Assembly (NCBI GenBank): GCA_900155495.1
Contig: FTLJ01000297.1
Coordinates: forward strand, 1-37,406
Length of the DNA stretch: 37,406 nucleotides
DNA from: Porogramme epimiltina
Lineage: Eukaryota; Basidiomycota; Agaricomycetes; Polyporales; Polyporaceae
Direction of reading: 5' to 3'
The notes beneath the pieces are model-generated. The model was not told the DNA's origin and ran no database searches. It saw only the letters and a list, made by a program, of their open reading frames with translations. Both the position numbers and the translations under genes were made by a program. Shown in pieces: positions 1 to 10,122 of this stretch (the first letter of the stretch is position 1; every line of letters starts with the position of its first letter).

Positions 1-5
1 TTTTT

Positions 6-75
6 AATGATACGGCGACCTCCAAGATCTACACTAGATCGCTCGTCGGCCGCGCCAAATGTGTATAAGAGCCAG
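6..75 (+). other. Illumina P5 + Nextera Read 1 adapter left in the assembly
   Basis: This stretch lines up without gaps to the Illumina P5 flow-cell sequence (6-34), an 8-nt i5 index TAGATCGC (35-42, which I recall as Nextera N501/S501) and the Nextera transposase Read 1 adapter (43-75). By eye there are two mismatches in the P5 part and four in the Nextera part, as expected for adapter embedded in an error-prone read or consensus. It is synthetic, not fungal. Genomic sequence starts at about 76, so any gene reading across 1-75 is truncated by the contig end. Confidence 0.95.
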
Positions 76-868
76 GCCTAGCTCCTTGGTGCCCACCCCA
101 ACCCCGCCCCTCCGCACGCTCACCCTCTCCTGGGCAGGCTCATACATGCCCGCCGACCCAGGCGCAATCACGACCTTCCTCACCGCACTCGCCGCCCGCC
201 TCTCCGCTCCAGGCACGCAGCTCGACGCGCTCACGCTCGCGAGTGGGTGGCCCGCCACCCCCGCCCTGCTCCCCGCCCTCGGTGAGCTCGTGCGCGCCGC
301 CGCAGCGGGGGGCGTGCGCGCCCTCGACCTCGGCTTCGACCTCGGCGAGCTCGCAGGTGCCGGTGAAGATGCTCCCGGTTAGTCTCCTCTCTCTCAATCT
401 TTCCTAACTACTCCATGCTCACATACCCCCATGCTGACATGAGTGTATGCGTTCTTCGCAGACTACTGGGCCCCACTCGCCCTCGCCTCATGCGCCGCCC
501 TCGAGTCCTTCACACTCGCGCTCCGCGTGCCCTCAACGCGCCAGGCGTGCGCCGCGCGCGTGCCCCTCGCCGCGGCGTGCGCAGCGTTGCTCACGCACCT
601 CCCGCGCACCGCGAGTTCGGTTGTGGTGCGCCTGCGCGGGGTCGATCGCACCGCGCAGCTGCGCGACACGCGGGCCCTTTGCCTTGGGCTGCTCGATGAT
701 GAGCTGGGTGACCCGGGGCGGCACCCCGGGGTGGCGGCCGTTAGCGTTGTACTTGAGGGCCGGGCGGACGAGCCGTTCGTCGAGTGGGAGGGCGTGCTCT
801 CGGAGCTCCTTCCGAAGATCCACAAGGCGGGGATGTTGAGAGTCGAGCTCCCCGGAGCTGGCACGTAG
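76..868 (+). CDS. C-terminal part of an F-box/LRR-type protein (5' partial)
   Basis: Two exons are visible: 76-377 and 462-868, with an 84-nt intron 378-461 (donor GTTAGT, acceptor TTCGCAG). The frame is continuous across the junction (codon GAC split 1+2). The encoded part, about 236 residues, is Leu/Ala-rich with alternating LxxLxL stretches such as LDALTLASGW and GVRALDLGFDL. This is the pattern of degenerate leucine-rich C-termini in the expanded basidiomycete F-box families, which act as substrate receptors of SCF ubiquitin ligases. No F-box is present because the N-terminus is off the contig. It ends at TAG 866-868, tail to tail with the next gene 151 bp away. Family assignment is inference from composition; another LRR-like orphan is possible. 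Confidence 0.55.
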
Positions 869-1019
869 TTCTAACAGACAGACAGTATACCCTTCCCGAG
901 TTGAACGATCCGTGTCTGACGATACCTTATCCTGCTGTAACACTAGTTTTACAAGACGTAGTCGTACATTTCCCAAACCGCCCCGTAGCACGATCCCCGC
1001 ACCCCGCGCGAAAATGCAA

Positions 1020-1917
1020 TCACGCCCGCTTCCCCGCCTCCTTCTCGACCGCCCGCGCGCCCTCCGCGACCTTCTGCGCGGCCTTGCGCCTCGCGTCCTC
1101 CGCCGCGCCCTTCCCGTACCCGAACCAGCTCCAGAACCACGCGTTCCAGCCCTGCGCCTCCGCCTTCGTCGTCCCCGCCGCGTCCTCGTACTTGCGCTCG
1201 ACGGTGTGTGCGACGTCCGACACCGCGGCGCGCGCGCCGTCGTACTGGCGCACCGCCGCGTCGCGCACCTCGCCCGCCGCGTGCCCTGCCTGCGCGCGCG
1301 CCTGAGCCAGCTTGTCCTGCGCGGCCGCCTAAAGAACAAAACGTTGACGTTTGGTGAGCATTCAGGGTATACCGCAGCACGACGACCGTGAGACCAGAAG
1401 CACGCCTGAGTGGGACACATCCCAAAACACCACCCACGCACCTTCGTCTCGTCGTACCTCGCCTGCCCCTCCCGCAGCGCATCCTGGGCGGTCGCCTTGC
1501 CCGCCTCGCGCAGCTCCGCCGCGCGCGCCCGCACGCGCGCCTCGTCTGCCTTGCGCTGCGCACGCACCTCCGCCTCCGACGGCGCCTGGTTCATGTAGTA
1601 GTACCCCCCGCCCGCCGCGGCGAGCCCGCCGACGACGAGCAGCAGCGTGCTGCCTCCTCCGCCCCCGCCCCCACCCCCACTGCGAGGGGGCGGAGGGAGG
1701 TCGTTCGGCTCGGGTGCGTCCGTGGGCTTGGTGGGGTCTGGGAAGGTCGCGTAGGGGCGTACGCCGCGCTGGGGGGCGTAATGCGGGCGGGTTAGGGGTG
1801 GGGACGGAGGGCTGTGCACGTGCGTGGGGGCAGACTCACCGAGGACGCTGCGGCAGGGGCCGCGCGGAACGAGGTGCGGAGGGCCTGGGTGCGCAGGACA
1901 GCAGTAGTCGCGGGCAT
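1020..1917 (-). CDS. Mitochondrial single-pass membrane protein with LEA-like helical tail
   Basis: Three exons on the minus strand: 1917-1840, 1768-1442 and 1328-1020, all in phase 0 (donors GTGAGT and GTGCGT), giving 237 residues. Residues 1-26 are rich in Arg, Ala and Ser with no acidic residue, a typical mitochondrial presequence. A Pro-rich stretch and a run of nine glycines precede one hydrophobic helix (STLLLVVGGLAAAGGGYYY, about 63-81). The rest is Ala/Lys/Glu/Arg-rich amphipathic helix with LEA-like heptads, interrupted by an aromatic patch WNAWFWSWFGYGKG. The arrangement resembles the ascomycete family annotated as calcofluor-white-hypersensitive protein, where a WFGWGK patch also occurs; that likeness is from memory. 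Probably anchored in the inner membrane. Role unknown. Confidence 0.75.
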
Positions 1918-2946
1918 GGTGCTTGAAACTTCGGTGTATAAAGTTCTGGTTTTGGTCGATGTGGTCGATGAGAGAGATGGGTGGGCGCCGGTCAATAGGG
2001 GATGCGAGCTGGGGAAGGGTGGCCTGCGGCGAATGCAGGGCGGGGGCTTTTCAGCTGGCCCGGGCGGCGGGGGGGTTCGTCTTCCCAGAGGGACCCATGA
2101 CGACATGCGGGCTCCTCGTGCTCGGGTCATGATGTCACGCGCCACGCGGTCACCTGACCGTTCTCGCGTATCGCGATTCAACGACGCGCGATGTGCTCGT
2201 GCAGTTCGCAGTCTGCAGGCGTGTACGGAGGCAAACGGATGGACATCCGGGAGATGAACGGAAGTCGGGAAGAAGAGCTGAGTGCGGAACGGATGCCCGC
2301 TGTCAACTCGAGAAGCCATTAGTGAGGGTGCGCTGCTGCCGCTGCACTTGCCTTGTTCACTACTTCATGACCTCTTGTAAGGGCTCCTCTTTACGCATAC
2401 AAAGAGACCTAGCACTATCGGCACGAGAGTCTCGCGATCAGACTGTGAGTGCATTTGGAAGAGCGCACTCACTCAAGAGCATGAGCAGCAATGCACCATC
2501 AGGTATATGTATCTTCATCAACACGGGGCCCCCCGACACCGTCGACATTCTAACCAGTGTCGCTAGACCAAAGGACGAACGGGGAGGCCTAAATGCAAGG
2601 TGCCATGTGCCCCGCCGGGCATAGCGGAGCACTAGTGCTTGTATACCGGACGACATGGGGACGAGAAGGTGGTTCATTGCCTGGGAGACAAAAACATCCG
2701 GAAGAAGCTTAACTGGCAGACACTACCTTCCGATCTTGCAGATGCACTGGTAGATGCACTGGTCGACGCACGAAACCACACTTGCCAGCGGGACCCCCCT
2801 CTGCAGCACGATCACGATGGGTATACAGAAGACGGCTCACCCTCTTCCCACTAGTATTGCTACAATATCCACATAGTCCGCGAATGCGAAGCAGAGAGGC
2901 GACAGTCCACACACATCACGAGAGCAGTAGTCCAAAGCGCGCGCGC
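1918..2946. other. Intergenic region, no gene seen
   Basis: Lies between two minus-strand genes, so it holds the 5' side of the mitochondrial protein gene and the 3' side of the peptidase gene. The open frames are short, lack splice-supported extensions and show no family motif. A 12-nt sequence (AGATGCACTGGT) occurs twice in tandem around 2739-2763. Nothing else stands out. Confidence 0.6.
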
Positions 2947-5072
2947 TCAAAGCCCCAGAATGCTCACAAACTTGTCAAAGTCGGGCGTCCCCAGCCCGGT
3001 CACCTGCATCCAATTGTGTCAGGGCCGGCTCCGCAAGAAAGGAAGCCCCAAGCCAACACTCACCGGATCCCACCCCGCCTCCGCGGGGAACCCGTCGGTG
3101 CCGCAGCCGGGGTTACTCCCCGACGTGACGTCGTTGAGCGCGCCCGCGCCCGTCGAGTACAGGAACGGGTTCATGAAGCCCATCGCGGGCTTCCCCGCCG
3201 CGATGAGGCGGTCGTTGAGGAGCGCGGCGACGCTCGCGAAGAGCGGCGTGCTCGCGCTCGTGCCCGACACGGGGCTCACCGCGCCGCCGATGTTCACCTG
3301 GTACGCGACGCCCTGCGCGGCCACGTCCGGGTACGCGCGCCCCGCGGCCGTGAACAGCCCCGCGTTCGTGTCGCCGAGGATGGAGAGGTAGCCCGAGACC
3401 GCCTCGGTCTGGTACGAGGGCGCCGCGAAGACGTTCGAGAACCCGCCCGAGGAGAAGTCGGCGGCGGTCTCGGGCGCGGTGCCCGTCGTCGCGCCGACGA
3501 CGGTGACGCTGGGGGACACGTGAGCGCAGGTTCGGACTTCGGAGGTGGTTGGAGGGGGCAGGGGAGGGGGCAGGGGAGGGGACACTCACAACGGGCAGCC
3601 GGAGGGGAAGGTGGGGCGGAAGGTGGTGCAGGTGCCGCCCTGGCCGTCGTCCACGCCGCTGTCGCCGGAGGAGAAGAAGATGGACGTGCCGCGCGCGCCG
3701 AGCTGGGCATACGCGTTGCAGATGTTCCTGGCGCGCGGTCAGCCTCGCGCGGTCCGCGACGGGAATGCACGGGAGTAAGACGTACGAGGCGAGATCCGTG
3801 GGCACTAGCGCTTCGGGGAAGCCGAAGCTCGTCGTGAACGTGGTCGGGGGGACGTCCGCCGCGATGAACTGGTTCACGAGGTCCAGGAATCCAGTGAGAT
3901 CGCCGTCGTTGCTGTCTCCGACCGTGAAGAACGTCGTCGGAACACCTGTGGCCATACCGACGGTGTACTGGATGTCAAGACTCTGGTCACATGGCACATG
4001 TCAGAATCGACCTCAGAAGGGATCAGTAGGCAGACGTACCCCTTCGGTACTTGGGTTGGTCTCGTCGTTCTCCCCATTGTCCACAGACACCACATCGAAC
4101 GTGGTGCCGCTCGACACGTCCGGGCGGAACTCGGTCAAGAATGAAGACAGGTCCGACGTGCTCGCGAACGAGTCGACGAAGCTGCTGACCGCGAGCGTGT
4201 TTGCGGACTGGGTTGCGGCGTCGGTCGGGATATTGTACAGCTGCTGCAGGCATGTGGGGGTGATGGCGGTGTCGCAGGACGCGTCGGCGGTTCCACGCGC
4301 GGAGTGGGTGGAGTTGCGGGGCGCGCGAGCGTGATGAATGGCGGCGACGCCCTTGCTTGACTTTACAGGGAATCTGTACACGGAGAGAAGATGTAGATAG
4401 GCGCGGTGAAATAATAAAACTACGACTTACGCGGTGGCGGGGTAGATGAAGTCGAGGAAAGGCTTGACGCTTTTGGGGACTGAGTACGCGAGGGTCCGGA
4501 CGGCGGTCGTACCGGTGTCCGCGTTGCTGTAGGTCTGGAAATCTGCATCGAGGAGCGCGTTCGCCGTCGCAACGGGGACCTTGATGTTCAACCACTGGCT
4601 TGTCGCGCCCGGAGTTGACGTGACATTATTCCGGGAAAGCCACGAGTTGACGGCATCGACCGCCTCCGCGCTCGGGGCGGTGAGCTTCTCGACCTGGTGT
4701 GTAGGTCCGGAGGGGAAATGGGCGGCGAGTGGGGACAGCGTACGCAAAAGCGCGAGGGAAGAGAAGAAGGGCCATGTCTGCATTCGGACGCAAAGGTAAC
4801 CAGGACAGTGTACGCACCTCCGCCTTGGACAGGAACTTCCTGTAGTTCGCGCTCCCTGGCGTGCTGACATCCAACAGCGACGCTTGAAGGGCCGTGGGGT
4901 CGCTCTTGAGGGCGATCCTCAGGCTGACCATCGCATCCGGGTCCGCGGCGCCGCTCGTCTTGAACCCTACGGGTGCAGCGTCGCGCCTATCGTGGACGTG
5001 GAGCACGTCGGGCGTGGGGGCGCCCAGCGCGAGGGTGAGGAAGGAGAGAGCAAGCAGGCCGGCTGCAACCAT
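2947..5072 (-). CDS. Tripeptidyl-peptidase, sedolisin family (S53)
   Basis: Secreted acid serine peptidase that removes tripeptides from the N-termini of extracellular peptides. Seven exons: 5072-4818, 4693-4431, 4373-4040, 3982-3786, 3727-3590, 3508-3064, 3003-2947, giving 562 residues. It starts with a signal peptide (hydrophobic [12 protein letters not shown]). A Pro-kumamolisin prodomain follows, ending near residue 190. The catalytic domain has Glu283 and Asp287 in STEGSLDIQY, which is rebuilt exactly across intron 3, oxyanion Asp372 in SSGDSG and nucleophile Ser480 in SGTSAS. The C-terminal calcium-site motif [13 protein letters not shown] is restored by splicing of the last intron. Length and motif order are normal for basidiomycete tripeptidyl-peptidases, so the gene looks intact. 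Such enzymes are usually induced under protein or acid growth conditions; no regulatory site was identified here. Confidence 0.95.
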
Positions 5073-6269
5073 CTTGGGCTAGGGAACAAAAAGGAGGGTG
5101 AAGGGAGCGACGAAATGAAAGCGAAGGAAAGAGGCGGGGGAAGAGGGACACGACGCGGTCGCAGTTCCTGGTCCTGGGCGGAGCGCGGGCAGGAATAGCA
5201 CGGGGCATGATATAAGCGGGGAGAAGGAGGACAAGGGGCCGGACCGACGCGCTGGGGCGAGGTGCATCGGTGATACGCGGCCTTGGGCAGACCTGGGCGA
5301 ACGCGGGAGCGCAGTGATTGGCAAGACTGCGAAGAAATGTGCGATTGGCCGCGGGCCCGGGTGGGGTCCGCGAGAAGGCCAACCCCCGGAGGCACGTCCT
5401 TGGAGACCGTCATATCCACCGCCAAGAGCCTTCGCAACGCCCTACCCAACGCCCCCTTAGCTGCGCAGGGCCACCGCTGCGGAACGTGGTGCTTCATGGA
5501 TATCGCTCGCGTGGATTAGTCTCCCTCGGCGATTTCGGATTCCGTTGGGCTGGAGGTCCGGAGCGGGGGTAGGCCAGCAAAGCCAGCATGCCATGTCATG
5601 CGCACAAGCTGGCAGTGACCGGGACGTGGACCGAAAGCATTGGCAAATACCAAGTCGTGTGGCAGATAGATCGCAAGATGAGGATGGGCCATCACAAACT
5701 TGGCGAAGTCTCGACGCGCAAGAGACTGACTTCTGCCCTCACCGCCTCGGCGTCTTCTCAGTTCTGACTACCGCCCACTCAGGTGGCCCTGAGCCCGGAC
5801 ATCGCGCCAAGTCCTGGGTCGACCGTCCAGCGCACGAGTTCATGCTCGTAAGTATGCACTCGTGTGATGGATCCGGAGGTCAGTAAAGCTAAGTTCAGAA
5901 AGATCATTGTGTGCAGCCCATTCAGGGATTGATGGACGTCGGCCTATGAAGATATGCCCGGCGCTTTACGTCTGCCTTCCGCCCACGAGGATGTGATACT
6001 AAAAAGGTATAGAATATGGCTCATAGACTGGGTACACAAACTAAAACACCTTTGGCAGAACCATAGTCTGTCAAACACGTGTTCACCGACTAGAAGCTAA
6101 ATTATGTACATGTAACAATGAAAGCTCAGCCGGGAATCCATATAGTAGTACCGAATGCCAGCCTACAACACTCCAAGGACTCTTATGCCTCCCCAAAGTC
6201 TTGAAAGCCGATAACATGTCGACAGTCCAACAGTCCAAGAACATTAACAAGCGGCGTCCGACCTTTCTT
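5073..6269. other. Intergenic region, promoter side of the peptidase gene
   Basis: The first 150 nt are the purine-rich (plus strand) upstream region of the peptidase. A TATATC element lies on the minus strand at 5208-5214, about 140 nt before the ATG. The rest contains only short open frames without splice or family support. It also holds the 3' side of the F-box gene that ends at 6270. Confidence 0.55.
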
Positions 6270-7552
6270 CTACACATACCGCGTTCCAATCTGCACGTCC
6301 AGGATCCGGCGGCGGTCGACCGCCCCGAACCGTTTCCTCAGCGTGTACATGACCCGCTCGTCCGTGAGCTCCGGGACGAAATCCCCGACGGGGTTGTGGA
6401 TGAGCGTGACGCGCCCGAGCGTGCGCTGCCAGCCGTAGCCGAGCAGGCTCGCAATGCGCGCCCACTCTGCGCTCTCCCCGGCCATGCTCCACGTGTCGAA
6501 CGTGAACCCGAGCGTGACCGACGCGAGCGGCAGGTCGCTCATGGCGTCGAGCACGTGCGGCACCCACCACATCAGCATCGGGTCGAGGTTCATGATGTGC
6601 ATGCGGAGCGTCGTGAGCGTCTTCATCTGCCTAAGTGCGACGCAGAACAAGTTCACGTAGGCTGGAGGCGCGGAAAGAGAGAGAGGGGGGGCATTAGCAC
6701 GAGCTGTGGGTTCGAGGCTCAGAGCACCAGAAAAATGGGACACTCACTGGTATCAGAAGGCCTGCCCATCGTGGGGTTGAAAGTGAGCGAGTGGAGCCCG
6801 AACCGCGGGAGGTACTGCGCCAGGGTGTACAACGCCTGCTGCGAGTTGTGCCCGAAGGTCATGTGACGCACGGTGGCGGCAGAGCAGACGATCCAGCCGA
6901 AGGCATCAGAGACTTCGTCAGTGTCCATGTCCCCAAACTCGACACTGCGCAGGGGCTGCACCGGTGGCGGCGCGCCTGCCCACCACGGGCGAACCGGCCT
7001 GTCGGCCTCCTTCGGCCGGGGCCACCGGACGTGGTCGATGGTGAGGGAGGCGAGGCGCGGGAAGGCGGAGACGAGGCCCTGCGCGTCCGACTGGCTGAGG
7101 ATCCGGCAGGCGTGGATGTGGAGGTTGGTGACTTGACGGAAGAACCTCGAGATGCCCACCCAGAACATCTCCGTGAAGGCGACGCCCTCGACGTTCTGAA
7201 AGTGCAGGGAGAGGACATTGGGCGTCACCGGTCCGAGGCGGGCGGGGGCCTCGAGGATCCACGGGGTCGGGTCCATTGAAGAGTAGTTGATTTTGCCAAC
7301 GATGTGCAAGTGGCGAACGGAGCCTCCGATACCCTTAGCCTTGGCGAACTGAATGAAACGCTCCATGCTCTGGGCGCTCGTGATGCGGGGGCGAGAGTGG
7401 AAGATTCGCTCAGCCCACGAGAGCCACGCGTGACAGACGAGCATGCAGGTCTTGATATCCTTGCGGTCGAGATTTTGCAGAATCGAGTCCATCAACTCTA
7501 CTGGGAGGGAGTGAATGGAAGCCATTCTAGTTGTGCGGTGCTTGAATCCCAT
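6270..7552 (-). CDS. F-box domain protein
   Basis: Two exons: 7552-6748 and 6661-6270 (intron 6747-6662, donor GTGAGT, acceptor CTCCAG), giving 398 residues. The F-box is at the N-terminus: SIHSLPVELMDSILQNLDRKDIKTCMLVCHAW (first part SIHSLPVELMDSIL, second part KTCMLVCHAW) carries the LP..L..IL and C..VC..W signature that binds Skp1. The remainder is leucine-rich with LRR-like strands, for example NVLSLHF, VTNLHIHAC and LASLTIDHV, the presumed substrate-binding part of an SCF ubiquitin ligase. A second in-frame ATG at 7525 has a much better context (A at -3, G at +4) and places the F-box right at the start, so translation may begin there. Target unknown; these families are large in basidiomycetes. 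Confidence 0.9.
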
Positions 7553-7745
7553 CGAAACTGCGCCATGGTCAGCGTCATGACGTTTCCGAGGACCCTAGAA
7601 GAGCGGACTCACGAGGCGTATGGTATACTTTATCGCAATAAGGATAGCCACCCAGATTAGAGATCGGATTGAACGCTTAAGCTGTGAGACAAATCGGTCA
7701 GCACGATCTCCTTGTAGACTCCAGCGATCAGATACTAGCACGTAC
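7553..7745 (-). promoter_or_regulatory. Probable spliced 5' leader of the F-box gene
   Basis: Two intron-like segments lie just upstream on the gene's own strand: 7745-7682 (64 nt, GTACGT to CTCACAG) and 7612-7558 (55 nt, GTGAGT to GCGCAG with CTGAC inside). They would leave a 69-nt leader exon (7681-7613) without any ATG, joined to the exon that carries the start codon. This is inferred from splice signals only. Confidence 0.45.
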
Positions 7746-8882
7746 CTGCAACTAAACACGCCTCGCGTAGTACACGAGTGAGGAGGACGGGAAGGAAGCC
7801 ACGCGACACGTCGGCTCTGCACTTTAACGAGCGGGAGGACGTGGCGAGCGACGGCCAATAATGGAAGAGCGGTGCGGGTGATTGTAGTGAGGGAGGGGAC
7901 GGGACAGGTCGAGTCTCGACGCACGGGGAGATGCGAAGGAGGGGCACCGCGTTCCTTTATACCGTCTCCCAACTGTGTTTTTGTGAGCTTGCACCAAAGG
8001 GACGATCCATCAGCATGGTTGCATGCCTCATACCACAATTAAGAGACCACGATCGCTGCTGCAGCTGGCGGACAAAGCACTGGGTGACTGAGACATAAAC
8101 GGAATCTGTGGTCATTTGTTAGCATCCGGCGAGACACGAAAGGTCACCTTGTGCGGGAGTAGTACAGACTTGCGTGTCAGGGGTATGAGCATAGCAAATG
8201 CATAGCCAGGGAGGCAGCCCACACTGCGCCACCAGTACTGCAGCCTGGCTCTGCAAGTGCCAGCTGTCATCATGGCCTCGCACCGACGCGTGGTCGCTGT
8301 GACGAGTGACGTTATAACAGTCACCGACTCATAAGCGTCTACTGTACTACTTCGACCCGCCGGCTGTGCGGGGGAGCTCCGTGCATTTATATGTAGGTCT
8401 TTAGACTTTGAGTGGACCTCGATGAAGTCGATAACGCACGCGTGGTGGGCAGATGGCACACACGATGCACGGATACACGAATACAGCTGTCTAGCAGCCC
8501 ATGAGGACGGCGTCTTGCGGAAGTCCGCTATGTGACGCATCAGGAAAAAACAATTCTCTCCGGAGCAGTAGGCCAAGTTATCGAGTACTCGAGCGCTGTG
8601 TCTTGACGCTCGGGAATGCTCGGGATGCTCGAGAGCAGCAGGGCACAGCTCTCGAGCACCATCGAGCGCTCGAGTGATACCTGCTTTAGGAAAGCAAAAC
8701 GTTCCCTTGAAAAGGCCGCCGCTGACGTCTCTAACCTCCCACACATGTAAGTCATACTCTCGTTCATTGTTATTTCTTTCTGAAGGGCAGCGTTGTCGGC
8801 GACCATAGAGGGCGCTTACAGGATCTCACTCTCAATTTGCTAAGTGTCCCACTGCCGGCCCTAAACTGGGGCGCCACATGTG
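7746..8882. other. Intergenic region with a CTCGAG-rich repeat
   Basis: Apart from leader or promoter sequence of the F-box gene, the open frames here look random, with no splice continuity or family motif. The distinctive content is the CTCGAG-rich block at about 8536-8680, listed separately. Confidence 0.5.
8536..8680 (+). repeat. CTCGAG-rich repeat unit, copy A
   Basis: Begins with CGCATCAGGAAAAAA (8536-8550), followed by many overlapping CTCGAG/GCTCGAG words. It contains a perfect 11-bp inverted repeat (TGCTCGAGAGC at 8626-8636, GCTCTCGAGCA at 8648-8658) around an 11-nt loop. A related unit lies in the opposite orientation at 10273-10461. It could be a small non-autonomous element or a dispersed regulatory repeat; no target-site duplication could be fixed by eye. 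Confidence 0.4.
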
Positions 8883-9181
8883 ATGTCGCCAGCGCGACGG
8901 CCAAGTTTTGCACGGCCCACGTTCTCCCTCCTCCCCTTCTGTCTCTTCGCATCCTTCGTGATGCAAATAGGTGTGCTCCTTTCTCGTCTCCGTCACACCC
9001 TCAGGTGTCTTCTAATTGGGTCCTCCCCACAGTACTGGACCTACTTCGTCACTCAAGGCTACCCAGTCACTCCCGCATCCCATCTACCTCGACCCGCACA
9101 TGTGAGCTGACCATGAGCCGAAGGTATGTCTCCTTCACACTCGCGCCTGCCGCTCCAGCTTCCCTCTCCGTTCTATGATTG
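8883..9181 (+). CDS. Putative 5' exons of an uncharacterised gene with an N-terminal hydrophobic segment
   Basis: Three small exons fit together in phase: 8883-8972 (ATG, 30 codons), 9033-9101 (23 codons) and 9159-9181, with introns of 60 and 57 nt and a further GTGAGT donor at 9182. The conceptual start has an Arg/Ser-rich head, then FSLLPFCLFASFVMQIG, a likely signal or membrane anchor, then an aromatic/Pro-rich part (YWTYFVTQGYPVTP). The next exon is uncertain: the frame from about 9266 is open to 9627, but the opposite strand is open there too. It may continue into the coding segment at 9669-10122, but I could not find a joining exon. Family not recognised. Confidence 0.35.
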
Positions 9182-9668
9182 GTGAGTTTGTGTGGTATAT
9201 ACTCGTCATTCTACCTTCTTGTGGCGCCTGCACCGCGTCCGAGTCACATTGCATCAGCAGCCGCACCGGGGACGACACATCGGGGGAGTTCCGGTGGTCC
9301 AGGGACCCCGCCTGCGACACGTGCCCGTCCTCCTGCTCGACCTCGTCTGCATTAGCTCGAGGCTCGTCCTCGTCGTCCGCCATCTCTACGTCTGCGTTGC
9401 CCTCGGTCATGCTCCCACCCACGCACGGCACGTTCTCCTTTTCCTTCTCCCTACCCATGCCCTTCTCCTGCGTGCGCGAGTCTGCGAGGATCAAGATCCG
9501 CTCGCTCTGTTGCAGCAATGAAAGGCCAGATGAGCATGGCATGGGGCGGCTTGCGGCGCTGGTGCCCGCACCTCCCCGGCCCTCCCCCACAGAGTATGTT
9601 TCCCTTCCCCAGTACTTTCAAGAATGCTGACAATCCTATGATTCAAATGGCGGGACGCGCTCATTGCA

Positions 9669-10122
9669 ATGACGTGTGAGGCGAATTGCCGTTCAACTAC
9701 AGTGAGTGTTTCCGCAACCCCCCCCCTTCTCTGTTATGCACCGCGGCTTCGCTCACACGCATCCCGGCCCTCGGATACGGCCAGTCGTACTACACCGTCC
9801 GCTCTAACCTCTACGACGGCACGCCGCCGCCCGCGGTGCACATCCACCTCTGCAAGCTCGACATGGGCTGCGGCGACGTCCCTATTGGCAGCGTGTCCGC
9901 CGCGTCCGACTCCGATGCACTTCGCGGCCCCAGTGGCAAGGCGTCCAGGTGGACATCCCCGACGTGGAGCGCGAGGCGTTCGAGCCCTCGCGCGAGAAGG
10001 ACAGGCTCGTGGGCCGCTTCGTCAAGATGGGCCCCGTGGCCGCGGTAGTGCCTGTGAGGCTGAAACACCTGTACGAGGTGTGCAGTGGGCCCACCGCGCG
10101 TGGTGCGGGTGGTGGGGTATGA
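9669..10122 (+). CDS. Uncharacterised small protein or 3' remnant of a longer gene
   Basis: Model: exons 9669-9701, 9785-9892 and 9934-10122 (109 residues). The first intron (83 nt, GTGAGT to GGCCAG) looks normal. The second would be only 41 nt (9893-9933), at or below the usual lower limit. Coding character is strong on both sides: VHIHLCKLDMGCGDVPIG before it and, in another frame, VQVDIPDVEREAFEP and LVGRFVKMGPVAAVVPVRL after it, with high GC at third positions. So either a very short intron is real or a frameshift has broken the gene. It may be the end of the gene starting at 8883. I do not recognise the family. Confidence 0.4.

Noticed and set aside
533..1819. Single 428-codon minus-strand frame as one gene
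   Set aside because: Only its first third is real (exon 2 of the mitochondrial protein); the rest reads through an intron and antisense to the F-box-type gene.
2782..3837. 351-codon plus-strand frame opposite the peptidase
   Set aside because: Antisense to conserved sedolisin exons; composition is Arg/Gly/Ala-rich with no motif.
9135..9542. Minus-strand acidic frame starting at ATG 9542 as a separate gene
   Set aside because: No splice or family support, and the plus-strand frame continues in phase from three upstream exons. Kept only as an open question in the findings.
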